Source: JASLEW01 sp035544895 | GTDB taxonomy: Bacteria; Acidobacteriota; Thermoanaerobaculia; Multivoradales; UBA5704 | Length of the DNA: 64,000 nucleotides | Direction of reading: 5' to 3' | NCBI GenBank assembly: GCA_035544895.1 | Contig: DASZZM010000092.1 | Span: 1-64,000, forward strand | In this document: positions 33,001 to 40,945 of the stretch, one piece after another | Layout of the letters: each line of letters opens with the position of its first letter | Numbering within the stretch: the stretch's first letter is position 1 | The notes under the pieces: model-generated | Seen by the model: only the letters and a program-made list of their open reading frames with translations | Databases searched by the model: none | What the model was told of the DNA's origin: nothing | Program-made: the position numbers and the translations under genes

Positions 33001-34189
33001 CCGGGCCAGCTTCACTCAAAGGGCGGGCGGGCGTTACTTCGCCGCGGGCGCCAGTTCGATCGTCGAGCCGGGTCTGGGCATCACGCGAGCGACGAAGTTG
33101 CAGGTGCAGGACACCGACTATCTGATCGTAGCTCCTCGTTCACTCGTCAGCGCGGCCGGCGATCTTGCGAAATACCGGCGAAGCAGCGGTTTCTCGCCCC
33201 TCGTCGTCAGCCTCGAGGACGTTTATGACGAGCTCGGGGAAGGCATCGCAAGCCCGGAAGCCCTCAAGTCGTTTCTTGCGCAATTCAGCTACTCCGCGCA
33301 AGGGGAAGTGCGCTACGTGGTGCTGGTCGGCAAAGGCACCTTCGACTACAAGGACTATCTCAAAGTGGGTGGGAACTTGATGCCGCCGTTGCTCGGGTCG
33401 ACGCCCTTCGGTCTTTACGCTGAGGACAGCCTTTTTGCACCGCTCGCAAATGGGGCGCCCACGCTCAGCATCGGCCGGTTGCCGGTCGTCGGCGCGGCAG
33501 AGCTGACGGGGTACGTGGCGAAGCTGCAGGCCTATGAGCATGGAGCGCATCAGCCGTGGATGTCCCGGATCGTCTTGTCGGCCGACAGCGCCGGCGCCAG
33601 TGGAAATTTCCCGAGTGACAGCGAGGCGTTGGTGCCGTTACTACCAGCCGGCTTGGCCGTCGATCGCGTGTATCTGACGGGCGATCCGGCACAGATCGGC
33701 GCAGAGCGCTCAGCCCTTCTCAACGACCTCGCCAAGGGAGCCTTGCTCTGGAACTACGTGGGGCACGGTGCGCTGGATCGCCTTTCGGCGGAGAGCCTTT
33801 TCACCAATGCCGATGCACCCGCCCTGAACAACGCCGGCAGGCTGCCCGCTTTGGTCGCGATGACGTGTTCGGTCGGTCGATTCGAGGTCCCGGGCTTCGT
33901 GTCCCTGGCCGAGACCCTGGTCGTCGGCCAGGACAAGGGCGCAATCGTTGCCTGGGTTCCCGCCGGCTTGTCGGTCGATGCGGAGGCGGCGACGCTCAAT
34001 CGAGCTCTCTTCGAGCAGCTTTTCGGTGCCCGTAACTCTCCGGTGAGCTTCGGCCAGGCGGTGGTGGCGGTGCTCCGGAAGTATGGACAGTCCGCGGCCC
34101 CTGAGCCATTCATGCGGACGCTGTACAACGTGATCGGCGATCCCGCGGTGCATCTGCGAACCGGCGCCCGCAGCAACGTTGTACAGTGA
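30047..34189 (+). CDS. Large secreted peptidase C25-like (gingipain-type) protein with Gly-rich region
   Basis: The 1380-residue product has a signal peptide (ending about AVVFSHSAPAA). Residues 30-520 are a Gly/Ser/Asn-rich region of repetitive beta-type sequence (GGGGTDGDPPANDENSGG, NGGVGGQGGN). A fibronectin-III-like domain follows (VVHWETRGEDGTAGFDLYRL). The C-terminal part, from about 1020, matches peptidase family C25: VVLVGKGTFDYKDY, LSIGRLPVVGAAELTGYVAK, the catalytic His H1240 in WNYVGHGALDRL and the catalytic Cys C1274 in VAMTCSVGRFEVPGF. No T9SS sorting domain was recognised at the C-terminus, so how it leaves the cell is unclear. Similar C25 proteins occur in gliding and predatory bacteria. 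Confidence 0.8.
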   Translation: MSVRCHCLFAKFLACGLAVVFSHSAPAAPLCATPGKDGVGTAITGIVNSYFPGTGTPAAGNTSLTVGARAGAAANIASGDLVMVIQMQDATINGSNDTDYGRTGGNGAGSTINNSGLYEFVKATSAVGAGGGTLTFVGAGANSGLVNSYATAAASATRGQRTYQVIRVPQYTGVSLAGGLTALAWNGSAGGVLAIDASGPLSWNGATVDVSGLGFRGGGGVLKTGGAGGANTDYRTVSTNAFNGAKAEGIAGTPIDMWSGTALVHGPAEGYPNGAYARGAPGNAGGGGTDGDPPANDENSGGGGGGNGGVGGQGGNSWRSNLAVGGLGGDAFANAGGRLAMGGGGGSGTLNNGDDNAGNTGLLSNGGLGGALVHFRFNTTAGTGTLRSDGTAGANIGRDGAAGGGAGGTIFAAGCAGLSGLTAQARGGAGGNVHWALSDGNDPPGYSRDDHGPGGGGAGGAVLTSAAATTAVTGGAHGGSGKPESGIANVAYGSTSGAAGTVSATITAASPSGVAAGCTCSPTAAVVVSLRAVEEPGGVVVHWETRGEDGTAGFDLYRLSSESGQFERVNDSLLVAPPGEVQGGAYSLVDPQAQPGAAHTYRLIEREAGGVERVFGPWQVEIERPVAAPDAARAGREYGASPRERDAALLERLAAAERDFAAESGFAMFATRESGELRGAALDSPQAKDLPRLRLAVDGDGIYFVSSLHAGQQLGLTESQVASLISAGSLRLTSRGQEVAWLPVAGGFYFYAQAIDSIYTRTNVYMAQFGQKGKQIVSSAPPPARPATASQSFLERLHAEQENFAATAVARDPASDYWFWDFVIAGDPTYGTRTFTIDVPDLAGASPGALQVSLFGATDTPAAQDHHAHMRLNGADVGDVRFDGIGSFSSSFSLPPGLLRAGANSVEVSGILDSGAPYSIFYVDSFDLTYPRLYRARSDRLELTASSDAVATIAGFSSGKITVFDVSNARFPTRVESITDQADGFRASFTQRAGGRYFAAGASSIVEPGLGITRATKLQVQDTDYLIVAPRSLVSAAGDLAKYRRSSGFSPLVVSLEDVYDELGEGIASPEALKSFLAQFSYSAQGEVRYVVLVGKGTFDYKDYLKVGGNLMPPLLGSTPFGLYAEDSLFAPLANGAPTLSIGRLPVVGAAELTGYVAKLQAYEHGAHQPWMSRIVLSADSAGASGNFPSDSEALVPLLPAGLAVDRVYLTGDPAQIGAERSALLNDLAKGALLWNYVGHGALDRLSAESLFTNADAPALNNAGRLPALVAMTCSVGRFEVPGFVSLAETLVVGQDKGAIVAWVPAGLSVDAEAATLNRALFEQLFGARNSPVSFGQAVVAVLRKYGQSAAPEPFMRTLYNVIGDPAVHLRTGARSNVVQ

Positions 34190-34220
34190 TTGCAAAGCCG
34201 CCGGAGGCCGCACCGCCTCC

Positions 34221-34226
34221 TATAAT
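34221..34226 (+). promoter_or_regulatory. Candidate -10 box of mntA-hepT, leaderless type
   Basis: A perfect TATAAT ends 8 nt before the mntA ATG at 34235, which would put the transcript start at or near the start codon. There is no Shine-Dalgarno sequence in between. No -35 match was found at 16-18 bp. Confidence 0.5.
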
Positions 34227-34234
34227 ACGGCCCC

Positions 34235-34660
34235 ATGGGTGCGGAGGCGGAGAAGATCGAGGAGAGACTGCGCAGCTTCCTCTCCGCCAGGGCTGAGGCG
34301 GAGGGGCTCGCCGCGGCATATCTCTTCGGCAGCGTCGCTCGCGGGACCGCCCGCCCGGAAAGCGACATCGACGTCGGGGTGCTGTACCGCGACGATCCAC
34401 CCGCTTCTCTCGAAGGTCTTCCCGTTCGTCTCGAGGCCGATCTCGCAAAGCTCCTCCACCGTCCGGTGCAGGTGGTCGTCCTCAACCGTGCCCCGGTAGA
34501 CCTTGTCCAGCGAGTGCTTCAGCACGGCAAGCTGCTGCTCGACCGCGACAGCTTCCGTCGCATCCGCTTCGAGGTCCGGACGCGCCAGGAGTTCTGGGAT
34601 CTGGAGCCATACCTGCGCCAGTACCGCAGGATGGGTGGCGGAGACCGTGACCGGTCCTGA
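34235..34660 (+). CDS. mntA: MntA-type nucleotidyltransferase antitoxin
   Basis: Antitoxin of the HepT/MntA (type VII) module. MntA-type enzymes transfer AMP onto the HepT toxin's tyrosine and so inactivate it. The active-site pattern G-S-x10-D-x-D is intact: G32-S33 and D44/D46 (GSVARGTARPESDID). The product is 141 residues. It overlaps hepT by 14 nt and should be co-translated with it. The ATG follows a TATAAT box within 8 nt, so it may be translated from a leaderless message. Confidence 0.85.
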   Translation: MGAEAEKIEERLRSFLSARAEAEGLAAAYLFGSVARGTARPESDIDVGVLYRDDPPASLEGLPVRLEADLAKLLHRPVQVVVLNRAPVDLVQRVLQHGKLLLDRDSFRRIRFEVRTRQEFWDLEPYLRQYRRMGGGDRDRS

Positions 34661-35081
34661 TCTCGCACTCGTCGCCAAGAAGCTGGCGCTGATCGAGACG
34701 TGCGTCGAGGAGCTGCGCACGCTGGGTCATCCTGAGCGTATTCGCTCCGACCTTCGCGAGGAGCGTTTCTTCGAGCACACTCTCCAGATCGCCATTCAAT
34801 CCATTCTCGACGTCGCGTCCCACATCGTTTCCGAGCGGCGCCTAGGCGAGCCGCGCAGCAACCACGAGCTCGTGGATCTGCTGGCTCGCCACGCTTGGAT
34901 CGACATGGATCTGGCCTCCACCCTGCACCAGATGATCGGCTTTCGCAACATCCTGGTCCATGGCTACGATAGCGTCGATCTCTCGATCCTCGAGGAGGTC
35001 GTGCGCAACCGGCTGGACGATCTCCTTGCCTTTGCAAGCGCAATCAGGAGGCGGATCTCTCATTCACCCGGTAACGGGTGA
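34647..35081 (+). CDS. hepT: HepT-type RNase toxin (DUF86)
   Basis: Toxin of the HepT/MntA module, a HEPN-fold RNase. The catalytic and modification motif RxxxxHxY is visible as R100-N-I-L-V-H105-G-Y107 (RNILVHGY). The GTG at 34647 has GGAG 7 nt upstream and places the start inside the antitoxin gene. The product is 144 residues. An upstream in-frame ATG at 34503 would add a stretch that merely overlaps mntA. The pair is intact with no obvious loss of active-site residues. Confidence 0.85.
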   Translation: MTGPDLALVAKKLALIETCVEELRTLGHPERIRSDLREERFFEHTLQIAIQSILDVASHIVSERRLGEPRSNHELVDLLARHAWIDMDLASTLHQMIGFRNILVHGYDSVDLSILEEVVRNRLDDLLAFASAIRRRISHSPGNG

Positions 35082-35111
35082 GCTCGCCCAGGAGGAGCCC
35101 CAACAGGAGCC

Positions 35112-36110
35112 ATGAAAGCGGTGCGCGGGGATAAGACGGAGGCGGGACCAGTCGTCGACGGCGCGGGCATCGCCGGCGCCTATGAGGTCATCAAGCCGTA
35201 CGTGCGGGTGACCCCAACCGTCGCCGCCGGCGGCGCGGACTTCGGGCTGCCGCCCTTCCCGCTGACCCTAAAGCTCGAGCAGCTGCAATACGCCGGATCG
35301 TTCAAGACGCGCGGCGCCTTCGCGAACCTTCTCCTGCGCGAGGTTCCAGCGGCGGGGGTCGTCGCCGCTTCGGGCGGCAATCACGGCGTCGCCGTGGCTT
35401 ATGCCGCGATGCGCCGAGGCGTGCGCGCCAAGATCTTCGTCCCCGGCGTCGCCTCGCCCGCCAAGACCGCGAGCATCCGGGCCTATGGCGCCGATCTGAC
35501 CATCGTCGGCGAGCGCTATGCGGACGCGCTGGAGGCGGCGGACGCCTGGGCCGACCGGACGGGGGCGCTCTCCGTGCACGCTTTCGACCAGGTGGAGACG
35601 ATGCTGGGCGCGGGGACGGTCGGCATGGAGCTCGCGAGGCAGGTCCCCGGCCTCGACACCGTCCTGGTCGCCGTCGGAGGCGGCGGGTTGATCGGCGGGA
35701 TCGCCGCCTGGTACGCGGCGCAAACCACAGGCGGCAGCCGAGCCGTCCGGATCATCGGCGTCGAGCCCGAGGCCGCACCGACCTTGACCGCGGCGCTCGC
35801 GGCCGGCCGGCCGGTCGACGCCCCTGCGGGCGGCATCGCCGCGGACTCTCTCGCGCCCCGCCGCGTCGGCGAGCTGATGTTCCCGATCGCGCGGTCTCAC
35901 GTCGATTCCGTGCTTCTGGTCGGCGACGACGCGATCCGCCGCGCCCAGCAGGCCCTCTGGGACGGCGTCAGGGTGGTCGTCGAGCCGGGGGGCGCGGCTG
36001 CTCTCGCCGCGCTGCTTTCCGGCGCCTACGAGCCGGCGGCGGCGGAACGGGTCGGCATCGTGGTCAGCGGCGGAAATACCACCGCGGTCGATTTCTCCAC
36101 CCGGCGATGA
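35112..36110 (+). CDS. PLP-dependent threonine/serine dehydratase family enzyme
   Basis: Fold-type II PLP enzyme of 332 residues, catalysing beta-elimination of Thr or Ser (or racemisation). K65 in SFKTRGA forms the Schiff base. Next come ASGGNHGVAVAYAA, the phosphate-binding loop VGGGGLIGGIAAWY, and the C-terminal VVSGGNTTA. No ACT regulatory domain is present, so it is of the catabolic or short type. An AGGAG ribosome site precedes the ATG. It follows the HepT/MntA pair by 30 bp and converges with the Crp/Fnr gene, ending 6 bp from it. Confidence 0.88.
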   Translation: MKAVRGDKTEAGPVVDGAGIAGAYEVIKPYVRVTPTVAAGGADFGLPPFPLTLKLEQLQYAGSFKTRGAFANLLLREVPAAGVVAASGGNHGVAVAYAAMRRGVRAKIFVPGVASPAKTASIRAYGADLTIVGERYADALEAADAWADRTGALSVHAFDQVETMLGAGTVGMELARQVPGLDTVLVAVGGGGLIGGIAAWYAAQTTGGSRAVRIIGVEPEAAPTLTAALAAGRPVDAPAGGIAADSLAPRRVGELMFPIARSHVDSVLLVGDDAIRRAQQALWDGVRVVVEPGGAAALAALLSGAYEPAAAERVGIVVSGGNTTAVDFSTRR

Positions 36111-36116
36111 CCCCCA

Positions 36117-36812
36117 TCAGCGGCAACAGTGGGCGAGGGCGGCACGGTCGAGGACGCGGATGCGGTGGTCGCCGTCCACCGCGATGTAACCGCGCTGCTT
36201 GAAGTCGCCGATGGCCTGGTTGACGCGCTCGCGCGAGGCGCCCACGATCTCGCCCAGGTCGCTCTGGGTGAGGCGCAGCGGGATGCGGGCTTCCCCGCCG
36301 GCGCCCGGCCTGCCGTAGCGGTCGGCCAGCGCCAGGATCTGGCGCGCCACACGGCCCGGCACGTCGAGGGTGCAGAGCGCCAGAATCTGCTCGTTGGCAA
36401 AACGCAGGCGATGCGACAGCAGGCGGACCAGGTTATTGGCCAGAGGAGCGAGGCTGCGGACGCAGGCGTGGAAAGTCGAGCGGTCCAGCCACAGCAGTTG
36501 CGACGGCTCCGTGGTCACCACGTTGGCGGAGCGCCCGGCGCTGTCCATCAGGCTCATCTCGCCGACCGTGTCACCCGGCCCGAGAAAGGCCAGGATCACC
36601 TCGCGGCCATCCGCCCGGCTGACGTAGATCTTCACCGTCCCGTCGAGCAGCACGTACACGACCTCGCCCGGCTGCTCGGCGGTGATGAAGTGGGCTCCCG
36701 CCGGCACCGCCGAGGCATGCAGCAGCCCGTTGAGATGGGCGAGCTCCTCCGTGCTGAGCCCCTGGAACAGCTCCAGCTCTCCCAGCCGATTCGCGTCTTT
36801 CACCGCGGGCAT
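36117..36812 (-). CDS. Crp/Fnr-family transcriptional regulator
   Basis: The N-terminal cyclic-nucleotide-binding fold spans residues 10-125 (GDTVGEMSLMDSAGRSANVV is the phosphate-binding cassette region). It is followed by a dimerisation helix and a C-terminal winged HTH (LTQSDLGEIVGASRERVNQA, DFKQRGYIAVDG). There is no Fnr Cys cluster at the N-terminus, so oxygen sensing by iron-sulfur is unlikely. The Glu and Arg of the cassette (GE...R-S-A) match cAMP-type proteins, so cAMP or a related ligand is possible. Length is 231. Confidence 0.9.
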   Translation of the reverse strand: MPAVKDANRLGELELFQGLSTEELAHLNGLLHASAVPAGAHFITAEQPGEVVYVLLDGTVKIYVSRADGREVILAFLGPGDTVGEMSLMDSAGRSANVVTTEPSQLLWLDRSTFHACVRSLAPLANNLVRLLSHRLRFANEQILALCTLDVPGRVARQILALADRYGRPGAGGEARIPLRLTQSDLGEIVGASRERVNQAIGDFKQRGYIAVDGDHRIRVLDRAALAHCCR

Positions 36813-36919
36813 CGTTTGCCTCTATCGTAGAACAAAAAGGGCGCTGCTCTCGCTCTGCGGGCGGTCCCTGCCCCAGCACCGTCCCGGACCTGAGAAACCC
36901 CTTCGCTGACTCTTTACTG

Positions 36920-38071
36920 CTACCGCCCCAGCAGGCCGGCGAGCACTTCGACGCCGCGCTCGACGACGTCGGGGGGGGCGGCGGTGAAGCAGAGGCGGAC
37001 GTGGTGGGGGTAGGGGCCGAAGCTGGGGCCGGGGGCGACGAAAAGGCCGCGCTCGACGCAGTCCTCGAGGAAGCCGCCCAGGCCGCGCTCGTCGAGACGG
37101 TCCGCGACGTCGAGGAACAGGAAGGTGCTGCCGCCCGGCGGCTCGAGCCCCAGGCGCGCCGCGACGCGCTCGCCGATGGCCTGGTATTGCGCACGGGCCT
37201 GGGCGATCCACGGCTCTCCGAGGCCGGAGAGCACCCGCAGGGCGGCGATCTGCGACGCGGTCGGCGTGCTGTAGAAGCTGTGCAGACCGACCTTGCGCAG
37301 CTCCACCATGGCGGTGGCAGGACCGATCACGAAGCCGCAGCGGTTGCCCGCCATGCCGTAGGCCTTGGAGAAGGAGTGGACCGCGAAGGTGCGCTCAGGG
37401 GCGAGCGGCCGGCTGTAGGTGTGCTCGCCGCCATAGACATAGTCCTCGTAGACCTCGTCGGCCATCACCCAGAGGTCTTGCCGCGATGCCCAGGCGATCA
37501 GGGCCTCGACCCAGGTGCGCGGCAGGACCTGCCCGGTGGGATTGCAAGGAGTGTTCAGGTAAAGCGCAATCGTGCGCTCGCCCAGGTAGGAGGCCGCCAC
37601 TTCCACGGCGCTCTCCGGCGAGTCGGCGACGCCGAAAAACGGAACCTCGACCGGCACGCCGCGGAACGAGCGGACGATGCCGGAGATCAGCGGCCAGTGC
37701 GGCGAGAGCACCAGCACTTCGTCGCCGGGGCCGACAATCGCCCCGGCCACGGCGCCCAGGGCACCGGTGGCTCCAGTGGCGATCAAGACGTTGTCCCGCT
37801 CGGTGGGAACGCCGCTGCGCCCGCGGGTCTGTTCGACGATCGCGTCGAGCAGCGCCGGCATACCTTGGGGCGGAGCGTAACGATGCATTCCGGGCCACTC
37901 GGCCACTTTGAGGTCCTCCATGCGGCATCCTTCCGGAGGCTCCATCCAGGTATCTCCGACGTGCAGCGGATAGACCTCGCCCTGGTGGCAAGCCAGGCGG
38001 TGGGCGAGCGCCGAATAGACGTTGCCGGCGATATCGCCCACCGAAGGGGAGAATGCGGGGTGGCGCGGCAT
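36920..38071 (-). CDS. Class I/II PLP aminotransferase (aspartate aminotransferase fold)
   Basis: 383 residues with the fold-type I PLP core. TGATGALGAVAGAIVGPGDE is the cofactor phosphate-binding stretch. LNTPCNPTGQVLP and MADEVYEDYVYGG give the Asn and Asp ligands. SFSKAYGMAGNRCGF holds the Schiff-base lysine. The C-terminal HHVRLCFTAAPPDVVERG includes the substrate-binding Arg. Substrate cannot be set; family members include aspartate, methionine and kynurenine transaminases. It is divergent from the GGDEF gene. Confidence 0.85.
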   Translation of the reverse strand: MPRHPAFSPSVGDIAGNVYSALAHRLACHQGEVYPLHVGDTWMEPPEGCRMEDLKVAEWPGMHRYAPPQGMPALLDAIVEQTRGRSGVPTERDNVLIATGATGALGAVAGAIVGPGDEVLVLSPHWPLISGIVRSFRGVPVEVPFFGVADSPESAVEVAASYLGERTIALYLNTPCNPTGQVLPRTWVEALIAWASRQDLWVMADEVYEDYVYGGEHTYSRPLAPERTFAVHSFSKAYGMAGNRCGFVIGPATAMVELRKVGLHSFYSTPTASQIAALRVLSGLGEPWIAQARAQYQAIGERVAARLGLEPPGGSTFLFLDVADRLDERGLGGFLEDCVERGLFVAPGPSFGPYPHHVRLCFTAAPPDVVERGVEVLAGLLGR

Positions 38072-38203
38072 CGCCAGATGCTATCGCAAGAGCTCTTTGC
38101 GCGGTCGAAGCTCCGGGTTGCCCGGGAGCTCCGCGATCTCACCGGCGCGGGCAGAAAGATGCCGCGGTTTCAGGTAGGATTCCGAATAACTACCTTGTTC
38201 GCA

Positions 38204-40477
38204 ATGAGATCGCAATTGCGCGCCAATCGAAACATCCGAACCACACTCGCCCTGATGCTGATCCCTGGCATCGCGCTCCTGCTGTACTTCCAGGGGGTGT
38301 ACGCCGTTTCGAGCGCCGCGCGGCGGGTCGGTTTCCTGCCAGCCGAGTCCCCGGGAGGGCTGCGCGTCGGCGCGCTCCAGCCGGGGTTGCCGGCAGAACG
38401 CGCGGGCCTGCGCCGCAACGACCTGATCGTGGCCGTCGACGGCAGGGCAATCGAAGGCGACCTCTCCTACCAGCGGGTGGCGCGCCAGTACCAACCGGGC
38501 AAGCCGGTCCACATGCGCATCCTCCGGCAGGGACGGCCCCTGGACATCACGGTCCGCCCCGGAGTCCCTTTCCCGTACTTGACCTTCTCGCTCAACCTTT
38601 TGGCCGCGCTGGGGTTCCTCGCCGTCGGTCTGCTCGCCCTCGGCCAGGGCTTGCGCGACCTGCGCACCCGGCTCCTCTTCGGATTCACCGCGGCCGTGGC
38701 CGTCGAGCTGGTCTTGCCAATCAACGTCATCGGCAGCGCCTGGCTGCGCGCCGCCGCGCTGTGCGCCTGGTACCTGCTGACCGGACTGCAGATCGGCCTC
38801 GAGCTGCACATGGCTTCGCTGATCCCCGAGCGGCACGCCTGGCTGCGCGGCCGCCGCTGGGTGGTCCCGCTCTACTACCTGGTCGGGCTCGGCCTGGGCG
38901 GCGCAAGCTGCGCCTCCTATGTCGCCGACGAGATCCTGGGCGCCCGCGTCTTGCCCTGGACCTCGGATCAGATCGATTCGCTGCTCTCGAACTTCGGGCT
39001 GCCGCTCTGGGGCGCCGTGGTCTCGCTCCTGCTGGCGAGCCAGGCGCTGCGCTATCCCGAGCCCCGGGGGCGGCACCAGGCCGGCCTGGTCCTCTCCGCG
39101 GTGATTCCCTGGTTTCTCCTGGCAACCACCCAGTCGGCGCTCAACCTGCTCGGGCTGCCGAGCCCGAACTGGCTCAACGCGGCCCAGTCGCTGATCCTGC
39201 TCCTCTATCCGCTGGCGCTGTTTGCGGCCGTCTACCTTTACAACCTGTTCGACATCGAGCTGGTGGTCCGCCGTAGCCTGCTTTTCTCCACGCTTTCCGG
39301 CGCCCTCGTCGTGGTCTTCTATGCCGCCCTGGGCGGCGCGGGCCTGCTTTTCCCGCGCCTGGCACGCGGCACCCACTCGGTATCGGCGGTCGCCGTCGCC
39401 ATGCTGCTGCTCGGGCTGCTCTTCGCTCCGCTGCGGCGCATTGCCCACCGGCTGATCGACCGCCAGTTCTTTCCCGAGCGCCACGAGATGCGCCAGCGCC
39501 TCATCGGCCTCGCCGGCGAGTTGCCGGCGCTCGGCAAGCTGCCGCGCATGGGGCAATACCTGGTGTCGCGGCTGGCCGAGATCTTCCACTCGCGTTCGGT
39601 GGTTCTCCTCATCGCCAGCCCCGAGACCGGCCTGCTCGACCTCCTGGCGACCACCGGCGACGAGTGGCACGAGGCGGCGCGCAAATCCCTCCTGGCGCCG
39701 CTCGACGATCCCGGTATCGAAGCGCTGATGAGGAGCCCGCGGCCTCTCTCGGCGGCACAGCTGGCGCGCCGCAGCCCGACCCTCGCCCACCGCCTGGCCG
39801 GGCTCGCTCCAAGCGGCCTGGCCGTGCCGCTGCTCAGAAACGATCGTTTGATCGGCGCCCTGGTGGTGGGCGACAAGGCCGGCGGCCAGGGCTATCCTTC
39901 CGAAGAGCAGGATCTGCTGACGCTGCTCGCCCACCACGTGGCCTCGGTGTTCGAGAACGCGCGTCTGTTCGAGTCGGCGACCTACGAGAGCCTGACCGGC
40001 CTGCTGCGCCGCGAGGCCATCCTCGAGCAGCTGGAGCGCGAACTGGAGCGCGCGCTGCGCTACGGCCGGCCGCTCACCCTGGCGATGGCCGACCTCGACT
40101 ATTTCAAGGGCGTCAACGACCGCTACGGTCACCTCGCCGGCGACACGCTGCTCAAGGCCATCGCTCAGGCAGTCGCGGCCGGAGTGCGCAGCACCGACCT
40201 GATCGGGCGCTACGGCGGCGAGGAGTTCCTGCTGGTGCTGCCGGAAACCGATATCGCCGGGGGGGCAAGCGTGGCCGAGAAGATCCGCACCCTGGTCCAG
40301 AAGACCGCCGTGCCGATGGACGACGGCTCTCTCTTGCGGGTCACCATCTCGATCGGTCTGGCCGCGGTCAGCGATCACGAGAAACTCACGGCCCGCCACC
40401 TCATCGCGGCAGCCGACCGTTCCCTCTACGAGGCCAAGAACAGCGGCCGCAACCGCGTCTACCCCCTGGTCGCTTAA
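38204..40477 (+). CDS. Membrane diguanylate cyclase with PDZ, GAF and GGDEF domains
   Basis: 757 residues that should make c-di-GMP. One N-terminal membrane helix, a periplasmic PDZ domain (GALQPGLPAERAGLRRNDLI), about seven more helices (residues 115-370), a GAF-like domain (about 420-570), a short coiled coil, and a C-terminal GGDEF domain with intact active site GGEEF at 671-675 and the inhibitory I-site RSTD at 662-665. The ATG at 38204 follows a TTG GCA context; an upstream TTG is also possible. It overlaps the DUF971 gene start. PDZ plus seven helices is an unusual sensor head for this class. Confidence 0.88.
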   Translation: MRSQLRANRNIRTTLALMLIPGIALLLYFQGVYAVSSAARRVGFLPAESPGGLRVGALQPGLPAERAGLRRNDLIVAVDGRAIEGDLSYQRVARQYQPGKPVHMRILRQGRPLDITVRPGVPFPYLTFSLNLLAALGFLAVGLLALGQGLRDLRTRLLFGFTAAVAVELVLPINVIGSAWLRAAALCAWYLLTGLQIGLELHMASLIPERHAWLRGRRWVVPLYYLVGLGLGGASCASYVADEILGARVLPWTSDQIDSLLSNFGLPLWGAVVSLLLASQALRYPEPRGRHQAGLVLSAVIPWFLLATTQSALNLLGLPSPNWLNAAQSLILLLYPLALFAAVYLYNLFDIELVVRRSLLFSTLSGALVVVFYAALGGAGLLFPRLARGTHSVSAVAVAMLLLGLLFAPLRRIAHRLIDRQFFPERHEMRQRLIGLAGELPALGKLPRMGQYLVSRLAEIFHSRSVVLLIASPETGLLDLLATTGDEWHEAARKSLLAPLDDPGIEALMRSPRPLSAAQLARRSPTLAHRLAGLAPSGLAVPLLRNDRLIGALVVGDKAGGQGYPSEEQDLLTLLAHHVASVFENARLFESATYESLTGLLRREAILEQLERELERALRYGRPLTLAMADLDYFKGVNDRYGHLAGDTLLKAIAQAVAAGVRSTDLIGRYGGEEFLLVLPETDIAGGASVAEKIRTLVQKTAVPMDDGSLLRVTISIGLAAVSDHEKLTARHLIAAADRSLYEAKNSGRNRVYPLVA

Positions 40478-40797
40478 TGGATCCGGCAAAGCTTCTCACC
40501 GAGGTGCGGCGCCTGCCGGACGAACGGCACCTGCAGCTGACCTGGAGCGACGGGCACAGCGCGGAGTACGCCTACGACTTCCTGCGCGGCTGGTGCCCGT
40601 GCGCCGCCTGCCAGGGGCACTCCGGCCTCGAGATCCTCTATCATCCGCCGCCGTCGCCGGTCACCGCGCGATCCATTCAACCCGTCGGCAACTACGCGAT
40701 CTCCATCGGCTGGTCGGATGGGCATGGTACAGGCATCTACCGCTTCGAGTTCCTGCGCGAGATCTGTCCCTGCGGCCAGTGCTCAACTACTTCTTAA
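40477..40797 (+). CDS. DUF971 (gamma-butyrobetaine hydroxylase-like N-terminal domain) protein
   Basis: 106 residues. Two short copies of the LxxxWSDGH...Y motif (LTWSDGHSAEYAYDF and IGWSDGHGTGIYRFEFL) and paired cysteines (WCPCAAC, ICPCGQC) give the family signature, probably a zinc ribbon. The domain is found alone near iron-sulfur or Mrp-type genes in many bacteria; its role is unknown. Translation begins on the GGDEF stop (TAATG), so the two are coupled. Confidence 0.85.
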   Translation: MDPAKLLTEVRRLPDERHLQLTWSDGHSAEYAYDFLRGWCPCAACQGHSGLEILYHPPPSPVTARSIQPVGNYAISIGWSDGHGTGIYRFEFLREICPCGQCSTTS

Positions 40798-40816
40798 TTG
40801 GCGCCGCCCAGTGGCC

Positions 40817-40945
40817 CCGAAGCATGAAACAGCGCTCGCTAGCTGGCGATGGCGGCCTCAGATCTATCGGATCGCCCCCCGCAACCCCTCGATCCCCTTC
40901 CCTCCCCTCCGGGGGGGAAGGGGACGCCCCCACCCCTGACGCACG
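40817..40945 (+). repeat. Family R palindromic repeat, copy B
   Basis: Plus-strand copy with the full signature: AGCGCTCGCTAGCTGGCGAT, GGCGGCCTCAGATCTATCGG, ATCGCCCCCCGCAACCCC, the CCCTCCCC / GGGGAAGGGG hairpin, and GACGCCCCCACCCC. Bases 40817-40860 match copy C almost exactly. It is read in frame as the first residues of the mobA product. Confidence 0.9.

Noticed and set aside
30572..33019. 815-codon open frame on the minus strand
   Set aside because: Antisense to the C25 peptidase gene; Arg/Gly/Ala-rich, no motif, and typical of high-GC shadow frames.
38081..40489. 802-codon open frame on the minus strand
   Set aside because: Antisense to the GGDEF gene with Gln/Glu/His-rich sequence and no homology.
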